Source of the DNA: Elusimicrobiota bacterium
Lineage (GTDB): Bacteria; CG03; SLGR01; JAGXOG01
Assembly (NCBI GenBank): GCA_027858455.1
Contig: JAQICQ010000195.1
Coordinates: 1 to 24,329 of the forward strand
Length of the DNA stretch: 24,329 nt
Direction: 5' to 3'
The translations under genes and the position numbers were made by a program. This document shows positions 15,453-23,437 of the stretch, piece by piece. Below the pieces are notes generated by a model. The model saw only the letters and a list, made by a program, of their open reading frames with translations, had not been told where the DNA came from and made no database searches. Each line of letters begins with the position of its first letter. The first letter of the stretch is position 1.

Positions 15453-15722
15453 ATGTCTATAACTAAAGAAAAGAAAAAAGAAGTAATAGAAAATTTCAGC
15501 AGAGACAAAAACGATACAGGCTCTCCTGAAGTCCAGATTGCTATTCTCACAGAGAGAATAATTAAGCTTACTTCGCATATGCAGGAAAATCCCAAGGATT
15601 TTCATTCTCGTTACGGACTGCTTAAACTTGTTTCGAGAAGGAGAAAACTTTTAAAGTATCTCAAAGAAAGAGATACCGCAAAATACGAGGAAATATTAAA
15701 AGAATTAAATATAAGAAAATAA
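15453..15722 (+). CDS. rpsO: Small ribosomal subunit protein S15 (uS15)
   Basis: S15 is a primary 16S-binding protein that organises the central domain of the 30S subunit. The 89-residue length is exact for the family. Motifs are GSPEVQIAILTERIIKLTSHMQ, then KDFHSRYGLLKLVSRRRKLLKYLK. A strong AAGGAGG (15437-15443) lies 9 nt before the ATG, contrasting with the Shine-Dalgarno-less genes upstream. It sits directly before pnp, the usual bacterial pairing. No clear promoter is visible in the 77-bp gap after the cyclase gene. Confidence 0.98.
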   Translation: MSITKEKKKEVIENFSRDKNDTGSPEVQIAILTERIIKLTSHMQENPKDFHSRYGLLKLVSRRRKLLKYLKERDTAKYEEILKELNIRK

Positions 15723-15773
15723 TTAAATTTAATATAGAGTAAATCAGATAAAATATATTGTAAAGGAGTAAAA

Positions 15774-17912
15774 ATGGAAAAGATAAGAGAGACGATTGAT
15801 TTAGCAGGAAGAGAACTATCTATTGAGACCGGAGAGATAGCTCGCCAGGCCGGCGGTGCGGTAAAAGTTTCATACGGAGATACAGTGTTGCTTGCAACAT
15901 GTTGTGTGGCTCCGGGCAGAAATTTACCTTTTTTCCCCCTCACTGTAGATTACAGAGAAAGAACCTATGCCGCGGGAAAGATACCCGGCGGATTTTTTAA
16001 AAGAGAAGGACGCCCGCAGGAAAAAGAAGTCATTACTTCACGGTTAATAGATCGTCCCATAAGGCCTTTGTTCCCTGAAGGGTATAATGACGAAGTACAG
16101 GTAATGATAAGCGTGCTCTCTTCGGACGGAGTTAATAATTCGGATGTTCCCGCCATGATAGGCGGCAGCTGCGCGGTGGCTCTTTCTTCAGCGCCTATGG
16201 AAGGACCGGTAGGAGCAGTCAGAGTGGGTAAAATAGACGGTGAATTTATAATAAACCCGACTTTTGACCAGATAGACGACAGCGAATTTGACATTATAGT
16301 CGCAGGCAAAGAGGGAACTATTACAATGATAGAAGGCGAGGCCTACGAGACTACAGAAGAAGATATACTCACGGCCATAGACAAAGCCGAAGAATATGTA
16401 GCCAGTATAGTTGAAATCCAAAATAAAATTGTAGCCGCTGCCGGGAAAGAAAAAATAGTTTACGAACCTGCAAAAATAGACGAGGACCTGGCTGAAAAGG
16501 TAAAAGCCGAAGCCTCTTCCGCAATAACGGAAATATTTAAAGGTTCTTACGGCAAACAGGAACGCTCTTCAAAACTCAGTGAGCTCAAAGAAAAAGTTAT
16601 AGAAAAACTGGCCGAAAAAGATTCCGAAACCGGCGAAGCCGATGCGGATGTTACCGGACAAATAAAAACCGTTATGGGCAAACTTGAAAAAGAACTGTTG
16701 CTGAACCTGGTAACTCAAGACAAGATAAGGGTAGACGGCAGAAAGCCGGATGACCTCCGGCCCATAACCTGTCAGGCCGGATATCTTCCCAGGACACACG
16801 GGTCCGGCGTATTTACAAAGGGCGAAACTCAGTCGCTGGGAGTAATTACCCTTGGGACAAGTTCGGATCGTCAGATAATGGACGAACTGGAAGGCGAATA
16901 TAAGAAAAATTTCATGGTGCACTATAATTTCCTTCCTTTTTGCGTAGGCGAAGTAAGACGCTACTTCGGCCCTAAAAGAAGAGAAATAGGTCACGGACTG
17001 CTGGCTGAGAGAGCTCTTTTTCCGGCCCTTCCCGACGAAGAAGATTTTCCGTATACCATACGGCTTGTATCCGACATACTGGAATCAAACGGTTCTTCTT
17101 CAATGGCAACGGTATGCGCCGGAACTCTGGCGCTCTTAAACGGCGGAATCAAGATGAAGGCTCCGGTAGCCGGTGTTGGAATGGGTATTATAGGTGATAC
17201 TATCCTTACCGATATGCTCGGCGACGAAGACCATGCAGGAGATATGGATTTCAAAGTTGCCGGTACTAAAAAGGGAGTTACCGCAATACAGATGGATATT
17301 AAAATCAGCGGCATAGAGCGCGACACTCTCATGAAAGCTCTGCAGAAAGCAAAAGAGGCCAGATTGAAAACTCTCGCTGAAATAGAAAAAGAAATTCCAG
17401 AGGCAAATGACGAACTTTCTCCGTGGGCGCCTCAGTTGAAGACGCTTACCATTAAAAAGAGCAAGATAGGTTCTGTTATAGGACCCGGAGGAAAAAACAT
17501 AAACAAGATACAGGATGAATCCGGAGCTTCTGTGGATATAGACGATGACGGAGAAGTAGGCACGGTTACTATAAGCGCCGACTCTAAAGAAAGCATGGAC
17601 CAGGCGGTAAAGATGGTAAAAGGACTTACCGACGAAGCAGAAGTAGGTAAGATATACGAAGGTACGGTGCAGACAGTAAAAAATTACGGTGCTTTTGTTG
17701 AGGTTCTTCCCGGTCAGGACGGGCTGATACATATATCCGCACTTGCTCCATATCGTGTAGATAAAGTCACCGACATATTAGATGAAGGTGACAAAGTAAA
17801 AGTAAAATGCATCAAAGTTGACGATCGGGGCAAAATCAGTCTGAGCCGGGTAGAGGCAATGACGGAAGAAGAACTTGAGGCAGAAAAAAAGACAAATAGT
17901 ATAAGCGCCTGA
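15774..17912 (+). CDS. pnp: Polyribonucleotide nucleotidyltransferase (PNPase)
   Basis: PNPase degrades RNA 3' to 5' by phosphorolysis as a trimer. Two RNase PH cores flank an all-helical segment (about 220-320). The second core contains RRYFGPKRREIGHG and LTDMLGDEDHAGDMDFKVAGT. Asp486, Asp492 and Lys494 in this motif correspond to the metal and catalytic residues described in E. coli. A KH domain (IGSVIGPGGKNINKIQDESGA) and an S1 domain (GKIYEGTVQTVKNYGAFVEV) follow. At 712 residues it is full length. AAAGGAG precedes the ATG. The next gene starts 1 nt after the stop. Confidence 0.98.
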   Translation: MEKIRETIDLAGRELSIETGEIARQAGGAVKVSYGDTVLLATCCVAPGRNLPFFPLTVDYRERTYAAGKIPGGFFKREGRPQEKEVITSRLIDRPIRPLFPEGYNDEVQVMISVLSSDGVNNSDVPAMIGGSCAVALSSAPMEGPVGAVRVGKIDGEFIINPTFDQIDDSEFDIIVAGKEGTITMIEGEAYETTEEDILTAIDKAEEYVASIVEIQNKIVAAAGKEKIVYEPAKIDEDLAEKVKAEASSAITEIFKGSYGKQERSSKLSELKEKVIEKLAEKDSETGEADADVTGQIKTVMGKLEKELLLNLVTQDKIRVDGRKPDDLRPITCQAGYLPRTHGSGVFTKGETQSLGVITLGTSSDRQIMDELEGEYKKNFMVHYNFLPFCVGEVRRYFGPKRREIGHGLLAERALFPALPDEEDFPYTIRLVSDILESNGSSSMATVCAGTLALLNGGIKMKAPVAGVGMGIIGDTILTDMLGDEDHAGDMDFKVAGTKKGVTAIQMDIKISGIERDTLMKALQKAKEARLKTLAEIEKEIPEANDELSPWAPQLKTLTIKKSKIGSVIGPGGKNINKIQDESGASVDIDDDGEVGTVTISADSKESMDQAVKMVKGLTDEAEVGKIYEGTVQTVKNYGAFVEVLPGQDGLIHISALAPYRVDKVTDILDEGDKVKVKCIKVDDRGKISLSRVEAMTEEELEAEKKTNSISA

Positions 17913-17913
17913 C

Positions 17914-18360
17914 ATGACCCCAAAAAAATCAAAAAAATCCGGAAGGAATTCTTTGAAAAAAGTAACTCCTCGGCTCTATGAACTTATGGTCGAGGAGGGG
18001 TTAAGTGAACTGATTTGGGAAGAAAAGGACAATTTCAGTGTCCAAATAAAAAGAAAGTCGGCATACGGTTTAACTTCTTCCGCCGCGGTTACAGAAAGCC
18101 CGCCCCCGAAAAAAGAAGAATATTCCTATATTTACTCTCCGATGAACGGTATATTTTTTGATTCTTCCCGCCCGGGTGAAGATTCTTTTGTTAAAAAGGG
18201 TAAGGAAATTAAAAAAGATACAACCGTATGTATTATAGAGGCTATGAAATTGATGAATGAAGTCAGGGTTGAAAAACCCTGCCGGATCAAAGAAGTAATG
18301 GTAAAAAATGCCGAATCCGTCCAGATAAAACAGCCTCTCTTTAAAATCACCGAAATGTGA
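17914..18360 (+). CDS. accB: Biotin carboxyl carrier protein of acetyl-CoA carboxylase
   Basis: Carries the biotin that shuttles CO2 to acetyl-CoA at the first step of fatty-acid synthesis. The 148-residue protein has an N-terminal region typical of AccB (LYELMVEEGLSELIWEEKDNFSVQIKRK) and a short Pro-rich linker. The biotinyl domain from about residue 72 (YSPMNGIFF) contains the motif CIIEAMKLMNEV, where Lys112 is the predicted biotinylation site. The usual partner accC is not adjacent. Instead the gene is sandwiched between pnp and a winged-helix/ftsK pair. The start is 1 nt after pnp without a Shine-Dalgarno, and the stop overlaps the next start. A biotin subunit of a decarboxylase is less likely because of the AccB-like N-terminus. 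Confidence 0.9.
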   Translation: MTPKKSKKSGRNSLKKVTPRLYELMVEEGLSELIWEEKDNFSVQIKRKSAYGLTSSAAVTESPPPKKEEYSYIYSPMNGIFFDSSRPGEDSFVKKGKEIKKDTTVCIIEAMKLMNEVRVEKPCRIKEVMVKNAESVQIKQPLFKITEM

Positions 18361-18578
18361 TGTCTATTGAAAAAAGAATTAAAAAGATAAGCAACAGAAT
18401 AGAGAAGTTTTTAGGTGTCAATACGGAAGTAGGAGCATTTGACCTTAAATTTCACCTAAACTGTCGGACATCAGAACTGCTTCTGGCTTTAGGAGTTCTT
18501 GCCGAGCGGAAAAAAATCAGCCTGCATAAAGATAAAAACGATATAAAAATTATATCTAAAAAACTTACCGAAAAATGA
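18360..18578 (+). CDS. Small winged-helix protein (DUF2582-like)
   Basis: A 72-residue protein. The segment LNCRTSELLLALGVLAERKKISL followed by a short beta hairpin (LHKDKNDIKII) matches the pattern of small winged-helix proteins of the DUF2582 kind, where the same region reads like E-x-x-x-ALGWLxREGK. The N-terminal part (IEKRIKKISNRIEKFLG) is helical and basic. The ATG overlaps the accB stop (TGATG). A GTG at 18357 would only add one Met. The 3' end overlaps ftsK by 4 nt. It may be a DNA-binding or protein-interaction module, and its role is unknown. The tight coupling suggests it is made together with AccB and FtsK. Confidence 0.65.
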   Translation: MSIEKRIKKISNRIEKFLGVNTEVGAFDLKFHLNCRTSELLLALGVLAERKKISLHKDKNDIKIISKKLTEK

Positions 18579-20701
18579 CAGCCAAACCTAAAAAGAAGAA
18601 ACCAGTAGGGCAGCTTGTAAAAAAAAGAAAAGATATTGCCGGAATAGGACTGGTGGCAATTTCAGTCTTACTGATTGTGTCTTTTATTACCCGCGTCCCT
18701 TCGGAGGCGACAGGATGGTTCGGGAATACACTGGCCCGGGCACTTCAGGATTTCCTCGGTATTTTAAGGTATTCGGTTCCCATACTTCTTATCTGGTGGT
18801 CGATTTCAGAATTTCGTCATAAAGAATTTCAGTTTAAATATTCTATGGCTGCCGGAGTAACGGTATTTATTATCGGGGGAAGCATGCTCCTGCATCTTAT
18901 AAGTCCGGAGGCGGGAGGAGCGCTCGGAGATTTCATAAATGACGCTGTCTTAGGATGGGTATTGGGTACTGTTGGATGTTATATAATATCGATTGCTCTC
19001 ATTTTTATTTCCCTTATTTTACTTACTGATATTTCAGTTAAGAAAGTATTTGGTTTTCTTATTTATCTTTTAAAAATTATTAAGTTGATGGGGGCGAATT
19101 TTTTAAAAAATATAATGCGCCGCAAAAAACAAAAAAAAGAAGAGAGCACAGCTAAAAAGAAAAGATCTAAGAAAAAAGCAAAGAAAAAAAGAAAAAAACA
19201 ATCAGGGGCAAGAAAAGAAAAAAAATCCGCGGATGCGCCGGGGACTCTCCCGAAAACCAAAAGTAATTTGACATCCCGCGAGGGTGGTTACATGATTCCG
19301 GTTGACCTTTTAAACCCGAAAAAAGAGACTGACAGGCAGATTGATTTAGAAGAGGACCGAGGCGAGAGGCTTACGGAAGTGTTGCTTAATTTTGATATAG
19401 AAACTGAGATATCCGATATTCAGGTAGGGCCGGCTATTACCCGATACGAGATTATTACCCCTCCGGGTCTTAAACTTTCACGCATAAGGAATCTGTCGTC
19501 TAATATTGCTATGGCCTTGGAAGCTAAGACCGTAAGACTTCTTACTCCCATACCGGGAAAATCTACGGTCGGGGTTGAAGTTCCGGCAATCAAACAGGAT
19601 ATAGTTAATATCCGGGAACTTGTCTCCTCTCAAACTTTCAAGGACGCTAAAACAGATATACCCTATAGTCTCGGAAAATCCATTGACGGATCTCTTACTG
19701 TCGCTGACCTTGGGGATATGCCGCACCTTCGTTTGGCCGGGGCTACCGGTTCGGGAAAAAGCGTAGCCATTCATACGCTTATAACCAGCATACTTTATAA
19801 ATCGGAACCTGAAAAAGTTAAGTTTTTGCTCATAGACCCCAAAAGGGTGGAGCTTCCCGCATATAACGGCATACCTCATTTAATAGAGGATGTCATCAGG
19901 GATTCTAACAATGCGGTAAAATACCTTGAAGCTATTACTAAAGAGATGGATAACAGATATGATATCCTTGCCAGTCATAATGTCGCTGATATTACTTCGT
20001 ATAATAATATTAAGAAAGGGGATGCGGAAGATTTAAAAATAATGCCGCGGATTATTGTTGTGATAGATGAACTTGCTGATTTGATGGTGGTGGCTAAAGA
20101 CCGGGTGGAAAACGCTATTGTCCGGATAGCTCAGATGGCCCGGGCGGTGGGGATACATTTGGTTTTAGCAACTCAGAGGCCTTCCGTAGATGTTATAACA
20201 GGCGTTATTAAGGCCAACCTGCCGGCAAGGATTTCTTTTAATGTTTTAAGCGGAATAGATTCCCGGACAATACTTGACAGCATAGGCGCGGAAAAATTAC
20301 TCGGTAAAGGCGATATGCTCTATCTGTCATCTAAAGCGCCCCAGCCGGATAGAATACAAGGGGGGTTTATTACCCGCGAAGAGACGGTCAGAATTGTTGA
20401 CTACCTTAAAGAGGCTGAACTAAACATAGGTGAAGAGATAGATTTAAAAGAGTTAAGCAAGAAGAACCTGAACTCCGCTCAAAGCAAAGATGAACTCTAT
20501 GAAGAAGCCCTGCGGCTTATTGTAAAAAGAGGTAAGGCTTCAATATCCATGCTGCAAAGAAAATTGAGAATAGGGTATAACCGGGCAGCCAGAATAGTAG
20601 ATCATATGTATGAAGATGGTCTTGTCGGGGAAGACAGGGGTTCAAAAGGAAGGAAAGTCCTGGTAACCAAACAGGATTTAGAAGTTTTAAGTGAAAAGTA
20701 A
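18575..20701 (+). CDS. ftsK: FtsK/SpoIIIE-family DNA translocase
   Basis: A septal DNA pump that clears chromosomes during division. The 708-residue protein starts with four or five membrane helices (about residues 22-165). Next comes an extremely Lys-rich cytoplasmic linker (about 180-225). The alpha/beta motor has Walker A GATGSGKS at 389-396, Walker B VVIDELADL with Asp498, and the ARMARAVGIHLVLATQRPSVDVITG-like region (here starting IAQMARAVG). A C-terminal gamma winged-helix (from about 640, ALRLIVKRGKASISMLQRKLRIGYNRAARI) would read KOPS-like polarity sequences. The linker is encoded by long A-rich runs. It overlaps the preceding gene by ATGA and has no Shine-Dalgarno. Confidence 0.96.
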   Translation: MTAKPKKKKPVGQLVKKRKDIAGIGLVAISVLLIVSFITRVPSEATGWFGNTLARALQDFLGILRYSVPILLIWWSISEFRHKEFQFKYSMAAGVTVFIIGGSMLLHLISPEAGGALGDFINDAVLGWVLGTVGCYIISIALIFISLILLTDISVKKVFGFLIYLLKIIKLMGANFLKNIMRRKKQKKEESTAKKKRSKKKAKKKRKKQSGARKEKKSADAPGTLPKTKSNLTSREGGYMIPVDLLNPKKETDRQIDLEEDRGERLTEVLLNFDIETEISDIQVGPAITRYEIITPPGLKLSRIRNLSSNIAMALEAKTVRLLTPIPGKSTVGVEVPAIKQDIVNIRELVSSQTFKDAKTDIPYSLGKSIDGSLTVADLGDMPHLRLAGATGSGKSVAIHTLITSILYKSEPEKVKFLLIDPKRVELPAYNGIPHLIEDVIRDSNNAVKYLEAITKEMDNRYDILASHNVADITSYNNIKKGDAEDLKIMPRIIVVIDELADLMVVAKDRVENAIVRIAQMARAVGIHLVLATQRPSVDVITGVIKANLPARISFNVLSGIDSRTILDSIGAEKLLGKGDMLYLSSKAPQPDRIQGGFITREETVRIVDYLKEAELNIGEEIDLKELSKKNLNSAQSKDELYEEALRLIVKRGKASISMLQRKLRIGYNRAARIVDHMYEDGLVGEDRGSKGRKVLVTKQDLEVLSEK

Positions 20702-20711
20702 GTGAAAAGTA
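20690..20711 (+). repeat. 11-bp tandem duplication at the ftsK-lolA junction
   Basis: AGTGAAAAGTA occurs twice in a row (20690-20700 and 20701-20711), and a third partial unit (AGTGAA) follows at 20712-20717. Unit 1 encodes the end of FtsK and its stop. The GTG in unit 3 is the start of the next gene, so the duplication has built the gene junction. Confidence 0.9.
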
Positions 20712-20712
20712 A

Positions 20713-21459
20713 GTGAATAAAATATTACTGATATCATTTTTAATTTCGTGCGGCTTTGCCGCGCCCTGTAAGTTATATGCCCGCCAAGATTCTCCACCGG
20801 ATTCTCGTTCGAATTCTCGTTCGAATTTTAGTTCGAACAAAAAGGATAATGAGATATATAAAAGCAGCAGCCCGATACCTATAGCCCAACTCAAAGAAAA
20901 GATTTCAAACAGGATGGAAAAAATCGATACGGTGAGTTTTAACTTTAATCAAAAAACATATATGGCTAAAAGCACCCAGACTGTAGAGGCAACTGTCCAT
21001 TTTAGGAGACCGGAGGATTTAATCTTAAAATATAGGCGGCCTGATGTTCAGGAAATATATATCAGTTCAGCAAGTCTCTTTACTTATATACCTTCGATAA
21101 AACAGGCTACAAAACAATCAAGGAAGGGCGATTCGGATATCTCCAATATGGCTGGCATTACTCTTTCGGTAATATTCAGCGAGGATTCTTTTAAGTATCT
21201 TAAAAAAGAGTTTCACCTGAAAGCTTTTGAATTTAAAGATTATTTAATGATGCAGGCAGAGCCCATTGCAGATGCTGAATATGAAATGATGGAAATATAT
21301 TTTTCAAAAGAGGATTATTATCCCGTTAAAACTATAGTTGAAGCGGATAATTTTAAGTCGGTTACAACTTTTAACGGATATGATTCAAACAGAGAATACA
21401 AAAAAAACTTTTTTAAATTTAATCCGGGAAAAGAAATAAACCTGATTGAGATAAATTAA
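20713..21459 (+). CDS. lolA: LolA-family outer-membrane lipoprotein carrier
   Basis: LolA chaperones lipoproteins across the periplasm. The 248-residue protein starts with a hydrophobic signal sequence (about 1-23, LLISFLISCGFAA) that may be cleaved near LYA-R. A lipobox-like LISC (10-13) is probably too close to the start to be used. A Ser/Asn-rich linker built from three 12-bp repeats (SRSN-SRSN-FSSN) follows. The LolA fold then shows VSFNFNQKTYMA, VEATVHFRRPEDLILKYR, EIYISSASLFTYIPSIKQA and the late strand YYPVKTIVEADNF. The start is GTG at 20713, set by the tandem repeat, with no Shine-Dalgarno. Its presence implies an outer membrane. Confidence 0.85.
   Translation: MNKILLISFLISCGFAAPCKLYARQDSPPDSRSNSRSNFSSNKKDNEIYKSSSPIPIAQLKEKISNRMEKIDTVSFNFNQKTYMAKSTQTVEATVHFRRPEDLILKYRRPDVQEIYISSASLFTYIPSIKQATKQSRKGDSDISNMAGITLSVIFSEDSFKYLKKEFHLKAFEFKDYLMMQAEPIADAEYEMMEIYFSKEDYYPVKTIVEADNFKSVTTFNGYDSNREYKKNFFKFNPGKEINLIEIN
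20801..20836 (+). repeat. 12-bp tandem repeat within lolA
   Basis: ATTCTCGTTCGA (20801-20812) is repeated exactly at 20813-20824, and a diverged third unit ATTTTAGTTCGA lies at 20825-20836. It encodes four-residue units in the linker after the signal sequence, so copy-number change would keep the frame. Confidence 0.9.
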
Positions 21460-21473
21460 CCGAGGTATTTAAA

Positions 21474-22238
21474 ATGACAGCAGGCGAAAAACTTAAAGAG
21501 GCCAGGGAGAAACAAAATCTTTCAATAACTGAAATCTCCGGGAAGTTAAAGATAGTGCCGGTCAAGCTTAGAGCGCTTGAGAACGGCAATCCGGAAGTTT
21601 TTCCGGACAGGTTTTATATGGAAAGATTTTTAAAAACTTATGCGGAATTTTTAGGCGTTGAAATAGAGCTTGTTCAGGAAGAAAAATTTCCGAACAAAAA
21701 AGTTACGGAAGAAAAAGTTCCGGACAAAAAAGTTCAGAAAGAAAAAAAAGCGGTAGGACAAGCCGGAAAAAATATTTATTATCCATATAGAGAAAAAAAG
21801 ATAAACTTAAAAAAAATTCTTTTACTTATCTTAAGCGCGATAATTATTGTCGGCATCGCTATATTTTTTACAGGGACGGGAAAGAAAATGGTATCCGTTG
21901 TGAAAAAAACTCTTACAACATCGAAAACCGGAAATGGCGCGCAAAAGTTTGATTCAGCCATGTTGCAGAAAAACAAGGGCATGGTAATTATTAAAGCCGT
22001 TCCCGCAAAATCCGTCTGGATTAAAGTTGAGGATAAAGAAAAGGAAATATATTCCGGAATAATAAACAGCGAAAAAATATGGAAATCCGGCGACGTGATT
22101 AAAATGAGGATAGGCAATATTTACGGATTAAAACTTTTTCTTCAAAACAAAGAAGGGGATTTTATCCCGATAGACATTGAGGAAGGAAGTACAGAAGGAG
22201 TAAATGATATAGTTATTACCAATGACTTTAGCCAATAA
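21474..22238 (+). CDS. rodZ: RodZ-like cell-shape protein
   Basis: RodZ links the MreB cytoskeleton to the cell-wall machinery. The 254-residue protein has an N-terminal helix-turn-helix (GEKLKEAREKQNLSITEISGKLKIVPVKLRALENGN, then YMERFLKTYAEFLG) and a charged linker with two 10-residue repeats (69-88). One membrane helix follows (about 115-133, ILLLILSAIIIVGIAIFF). The periplasmic DUF4115-type domain ends the protein (VPAKSVWIKVEDKEKEIYSG, then WKSGDVIKMRIGN). GAGG lies upstream of the ATG. The end overlaps pgsA by 17 nt. No mreB is in the window, so the link to shape is by family only. Confidence 0.88.
   Translation: MTAGEKLKEAREKQNLSITEISGKLKIVPVKLRALENGNPEVFPDRFYMERFLKTYAEFLGVEIELVQEEKFPNKKVTEEKVPDKKVQKEKKAVGQAGKNIYYPYREKKINLKKILLLILSAIIIVGIAIFFTGTGKKMVSVVKKTLTTSKTGNGAQKFDSAMLQKNKGMVIIKAVPAKSVWIKVEDKEKEIYSGIINSEKIWKSGDVIKMRIGNIYGLKLFLQNKEGDFIPIDIEEGSTEGVNDIVITNDFSQ
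21678..21737 (+). repeat. 30-bp tandem repeat in the rodZ linker
   Basis: Two adjacent 30-bp units (21678-21707 and 21708-21737) encode EEKFPNKKVT and EEKVPDKKVQ, and a partial third unit (KEKK) follows. The units have begun to diverge. Confidence 0.85.
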
Positions 22239-22788
22239 AATAACTCTGGGCAGAATAATATTGGTGGTGCCTTTTGCGGCTGCTCTTTTCAGCGCCGCGC
22301 CGGCGGCTCCCGTATGGGCTTTGGGTATTCTTGCAATTGCCGCTGTAAGCGACTATTATGACGGGGCTATCGCAAGAAAAAGAGGCGAGGTCTCGGATAT
22401 TGGTAAATTTCTTGACCCTCTTGCGGATAAACTTTTTGTATCTGCCGGGCTTATTATAATGGCCGGAATGAATGAAATAAATGTTCCAGCCTGGTCGGTA
22501 ATTATAGTTGTGTCGAGAGAATTTGTAATTAACAGTTTAAGGACATACGGAGCGTCAAAAGGTAGCATAATAGCAGCCTCTATGATAGGTAAGATAAAAA
22601 CAGTAATCCAGATTATAGGACTTTTTGTGCTGCTTGCGCTGGTTGCAATACTGAGAAATAATATTTTTGCCGGACTTAATATAGGTACGGTATCCTATAT
22701 AACAGCTTTAATTATTTCTTCTTTCACACTTTATTCAGGTATAGTATATATGGTAAAATATATAAGAATTTTTAATAAAAAAATATAA
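22222..22788 (+). CDS. pgsA: CDP-diacylglycerol-glycerol-3-phosphate 3-phosphatidyltransferase
   Basis: Makes phosphatidylglycerophosphate in the inner membrane, the committed step to phosphatidylglycerol. The 188-residue protein carries the full CDP-alcohol phosphatidyltransferase signature: D44, D47-G48, A51-R52, G61, D65 and D69 in SDYYDGAIARKRG plus DIGKFLDPLAD. The N-terminus MTLANKITLGRI is typical, and about five membrane helices are seen. The ATG lies inside the 3' end of rodZ (17-nt overlap), consistent with coupled translation. The next gene, pgpA, encodes the following enzyme of the pathway. Confidence 0.95.
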   Translation: MTLANKITLGRIILVVPFAAALFSAAPAAPVWALGILAIAAVSDYYDGAIARKRGEVSDIGKFLDPLADKLFVSAGLIIMAGMNEINVPAWSVIIVVSREFVINSLRTYGASKGSIIAASMIGKIKTVIQIIGLFVLLALVAILRNNIFAGLNIGTVSYITALIISSFTLYSGIVYMVKYIRIFNKKI

Positions 22789-22799
22789 ACGGAGGAAAT

Positions 22800-23279
22800 A
22801 TGAAAAAAATTATAAGGATTATAGCAACAGGTTTTTATATAGGAGATAAATTGCCGGCGCCGGGAACCATGGCGTCAATTGCCGCGGCGGCGGTATATTA
22901 TTTACTGTTTAAAATGGTAGGGCCGTTTAACCCTTCAGTATACTGGACGGTGATGCTTTTTATAATTGTCATAGGGGTTTTTGTTTCCGGCCGCGCGGCA
23001 GACGAAATATACCATGAAGCGGATCCGCCGGAAGTTGTAATAGACGAAATTGCCGGGGTGGTTATAGCTCTGGCATTTTTCCCTGAGCCTAAAATTGGGC
23101 TGGTAGTTCTGGGGCTGGCAATATTTAGGGTACTTGATATTTCAAAGGTCTATCCCATAAATAAACTGGAAATGATCGCCGGGGGAACAGGAATAATGCT
23201 TGACGACATATTTGCCGGAGTACTGACAAATGTAATACTGAGGATAATTTTATTTTCAGCAACTATAATAGCCCCCTAA
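22800..23279 (+). CDS. pgpA: Phosphatidylglycerophosphatase A
   Basis: Dephosphorylates phosphatidylglycerophosphate to phosphatidylglycerol. The 159-residue protein shows the PgpA motifs GDKLPAPGTMAS near the N-terminus, DPPEVVIDEIAG in the middle and GIMLDDIFAGV near the C-terminus, between several membrane helices. The acidic residues in these motifs are the expected catalytic site. A GGAGG-type Shine-Dalgarno lies 5 nt before the ATG. It forms a two-step module with pgsA 11 nt upstream. Confidence 0.95.
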   Translation: MKKIIRIIATGFYIGDKLPAPGTMASIAAAAVYYLLFKMVGPFNPSVYWTVMLFIIVIGVFVSGRAADEIYHEADPPEVVIDEIAGVVIALAFFPEPKIGLVVLGLAIFRVLDISKVYPINKLEMIAGGTGIMLDDIFAGVLTNVILRIILFSATIIAP

Positions 23280-23437
23280 ACGGGCGGCGCGGCCGACGTC
23301 CGAAGGCGTTGTCGCCGTCTGAAAAAAAAATGTATTATAAAAGAGCATTTTGAAACAAGTTCACAGGAAAAAATTACGGGGCAGGAGAATATTAAAGTAA
23401 TGTTAAAGTAAAGTTATAATTAAAGGAGACAAAAAGC
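23280..23437. other. pgpA-recA intergenic region
   Basis: A GC-rich start contains GGCG-TTGT-CGCC, followed by a run of A residues rather than T, so it is not a plus-strand intrinsic terminator. Further on, TGAA-N5-TTCA (23351-23363) is a small inverted repeat. TTAAAGTAA occurs twice with an 11-bp period (23392-23400 and 23403-23411). AAAGGAG (23422-23428) is the recA Shine-Dalgarno. No LexA box of the known Gram-positive or alpha-proteobacterial types is recognisable, and no clear recA promoter is seen. Confidence 0.5.

Noticed and set aside
23415..23420. TATAAT just before recA as a promoter
   Set aside because: The implied start would fall inside the Shine-Dalgarno, removing it from the mRNA, and the -35 position reads only TTAAAG.
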